Source: Caenorhabditis remanei (taxonomy: Eukaryota; Nematoda; Chromadorea; Rhabditida; Rhabditidae). Taken from it: a stretch of 64,000 nt of DNA. Positions 62,140-64,000 of the stretch are shown here, one piece after another. Each line of letters begins with the position of its first letter. Positions within the stretch are counted from its first letter, which is position 1. Made by a program: the position numbers and the translations under genes. The stretch spans positions 7,936,001 through 8,000,000 of the forward strand of contig NC_071329.1 in the NCBI RefSeq assembly GCF_010183535.1, in the 5' to 3' direction. The notes beneath the pieces are model-generated. The model saw only the letters and a list, made by a program, of their open reading frames with translations. It had not been told where the DNA came from and made no database searches.

Positions 62140-62949
62140 CACGGTGAGAGGTTCATCGAATCGAGGCAGAGCGCACTTGCGCAACACGTGGGCGAGAGGG
62201 CGGCGCGAGAGAGACGCAGAGAAACGAGAGAAAAAAATTTTCAACTGAAAATTCAGTTTTTCGTCAATTACAGCTCAGAAAAAAATAATTCCGTTTTCTA
62301 GTGTTGCAAGCCGTGTTGTTGGCGTAATTGTGAATATTTTGATTATAAAATGACCTGCGTTGGTGGAGTTTGCACAAAGTTATCACCGTTTTCCCATTTA
62401 CTACTGAAAATTGAAAAAATAGCCAGTTTTTCACATTTTTCTCGAAAATGAAGTCTCGATGCAAACTCACGTTTACAAGATAAATAGACCCAATCACTGT
62501 CGACATTTTAATCACAAAATTGTTCGATAATACTCAAAACTAATGGAGTTAATACATTTTTTGTGAACAGCTGACTGTAATCACAATTCCGAAAAACACC
62601 GATTTCTCATCGAAATCGGTGTTTTTCATAGTTCTTTTGGACTGAATAATCATAAAAGTAGTTTTGAAGTTGCTTTTCAGCAATTTTTGCTTGAAAATCT
62701 AGAAATTTGAAAAAAAAATTGGAAAATTTTTTTTTCAAAATTTTTTAAATTTTGACTTTTTATGATTTGTTAGTCATTAGTAGCTACTCAGAACCTTAAA
62801 TTGGTCAATTTTCTTGCATTTCCTCTGAGTATTCCATTTTTTAATCGAAATTCAATTATTGTAGGCTTGCAAATTTCTGAATCGAGAAATGCGCCAATGA
62901 TCGAGTAGTGCGCAAGCAGCTTTGCACTTTCGATGAACCTCTCACCGTG
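62140..62949. mobile_element. candidate inverted-repeat element with a central hairpin
   Basis: The 20-bp core ACGGTGAGAGGTTCATCGAA at 62141-62160 (21 bp counting the preceding C) occurs as a perfect reverse complement at 62929-62949. Next to both lies a looser match around TTGCGCA. A 16-bp perfect hairpin stands at 62590-62626. The interior is AT-rich without a transposase I can read, so it would be a non-autonomous DNA element. No flanking target-site duplication is clear, and the repeat could instead be subterminal in a larger element. Confidence 0.45.
62590..62626. repeat. perfect 16-bp inverted repeat (hairpin)
   Basis: GAAAAACACCGATTTC, five loop bases, then the exact reverse complement. 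It lies inside the inverted-repeat element at 62140-62949. Confidence 0.8.
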
Positions 62950-63394
62950 CCGTATGGCAAAGAAAACGAAAGAAAATGTATTGGTGGTCGTCTCCAGGCG
63001 GCACAACAGAAAAAGAGATAAGAACAGTGTGGGCGAGATGGCAAATCGGTTTTCCTTTTGTTATTGTTTTCTGTTTCCGAAATTCATCAAAGAACTTTAC
63101 CATGACTTTCTTTCGAAGAAAACGGGACATATTTGCATCATTTTAATCGAATGAAAGACTAAAGTTGAAATCTGTTCTTGTCGAACAACAAAAAGATGAG
63201 ATGCTCGCGTCGTCTGAGCTCCGCCACAGAATGTCAGCTGTTTCCGACAAAGATAAAATGCAAGATGAATTCACTGATAGATTAAACAAAGTGTCGTGTG
63301 TGTGTTTTTTGTCTTGGTTTAAACCACTCAATCATTTTAAATGAGAAATATTTTCATTTCTCGTAGAAAATAATGAAAAAGAGAAGAAATCGAT

Positions 63395-64000
63395 CTAATG
63401 CGAGGAAGCTAGACTTTCAGAATTGTCGATTGGAATTTCACTGCGATCATTGATTGATTCCAGATTGATTTCTCCATTGCTGAGGCTCGATTGAGTCGAC
63501 AGCATACTTCCCATTCCTTCAATTTTTGGTGGCTGAAATTAATAAAGATTACTGTAGCCGTCGCAGTGGTTGCGGACATTGCGCATTCACGCAAAGCTGC
63601 GGACCGTTTTTTAAACATTTTTTTCTGTAGAAAACTAACTTCATCGTGAGCCATAGTAGCAAACAGAGTAAGAATGCGCCCTTGCATTTCTCCGAATTTC
63701 TTTTTATAGTAGTCCGAGCACTTAGGGTTTCGATCCAAAGTCATCAGTAATGCTGGCAGAACGGCCAATAAATGTAGTGGTGATCCGGAAGGAAACTCAT
63801 TGTTGAGATTTTGGATGCGAGTCAATCTTTCATGGCGTGCGATCGCTTCGCGTTGCTGGAAACTTTTTAATTCGTAAACGTGAAAATTAACTTGTAATAA
63901 CCTTGACGTCGATAGAATATAGAATTTTGTGATGCTTCGCAGCGAGTCTAGACACCTCTGAAGTCTTTCGAATCGTCGAATCGAGTCCTTCAATGGATGC
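63395..64000 (-). CDS. 3' end of an unidentified gene (partial)
   Basis: Three exons in phase, (64000)-63902, 63855-63640 and 63532-63395, encode the C-terminal about 150 aa of a protein that continues past the right edge. The text reads RKTSEVSRLAAKHHKILYSI, QREAIARHERLTRIQNLNNE, a Leu-rich helix LLAVLPALLMTLDRNPKCSD, and the Ser-rich end SEIPIDNSESLASSH. It looks helical and cytosolic, without a membrane segment. The 46-nt intron placed at 63901-63856 decides the frame of the first exon, and another donor ten bases on would give a different first segment. I do not recognise the family. Confidence 0.7.

Noticed and set aside
62464..62515. Short start exon MSTVIGSIYLVN with a GTGAGT donor
   Set aside because: The nearest acceptor leads straight into a stop in the required phase, and it lies within the inverted-repeat element.

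Overview
The window looks like nuclear DNA of a nematode of the genus Caenorhabditis. The evidence is AT-rich sequence, many 43-51 nt introns with TTTTCAG-type acceptors, likely spliced-leader acceptors a few bases before start codons, a 127-codon major sperm protein gene, a U1 snRNA with a nematode-type promoter element, and clear orthologues of vps-15 and lin-29. I cannot name the species. Exon structures were worked out by hand from splice sites, reading phase and protein continuity.

Layout. 1-6.5 kb is gene-poor and holds an inverted-repeat element (2252-3272). 6.5-12.1 kb (-) is vps-15 in 13 exons; its second intron contains a complete four-exon gene of unknown function on the opposite strand. 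12.6-14.2 kb (-) is a worm-type casein kinase 1/TTBK-like kinase. 15.4-26.3 kb (-) is lin-29, with five C2H2 fingers, two very long introns and an internal alternative first exon that fits the short isoform. 26.3-37.3 kb has no gene I can support. 37.3-40.8 kb holds two doubtful small reading frames and an eight-finger zinc-finger gene (-).

41.4-51.7 kb is a cluster of compact genes. It has a 37-aa micro-gene (+), two tandem alanine/lysine-rich paralogues (-), a major sperm protein gene (-), a 40-aa ORF (+), two near-identical 34-aa membrane micropeptide genes (+), a GM2-activator-like secreted lipid-binding protein (+) and a secreted lipase (-). Several are short and compactly promoted, as expected of sperm-expressed genes, but only the MSP identity is firm. 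54.3-56.9 kb (+) is an arrestin-domain protein. 57.1-59.7 kb (-) is a divergent SLC5-like transporter with a U1 snRNA gene inside one of its introns. 62.1-62.95 kb is a second inverted-repeat element, and 63.4-64.0 kb (-) is the 3' end of an unidentified gene.

Functional links: VPS-15 is the regulatory subunit of the class III PI3-kinase. LIN-29 is the heterochronic factor for the larva-to-adult switch. The MSP and the TTBK-like kinase belong to families used heavily in spermatogenesis. No operon is proven; the two alanine-rich paralogues are the best candidates.
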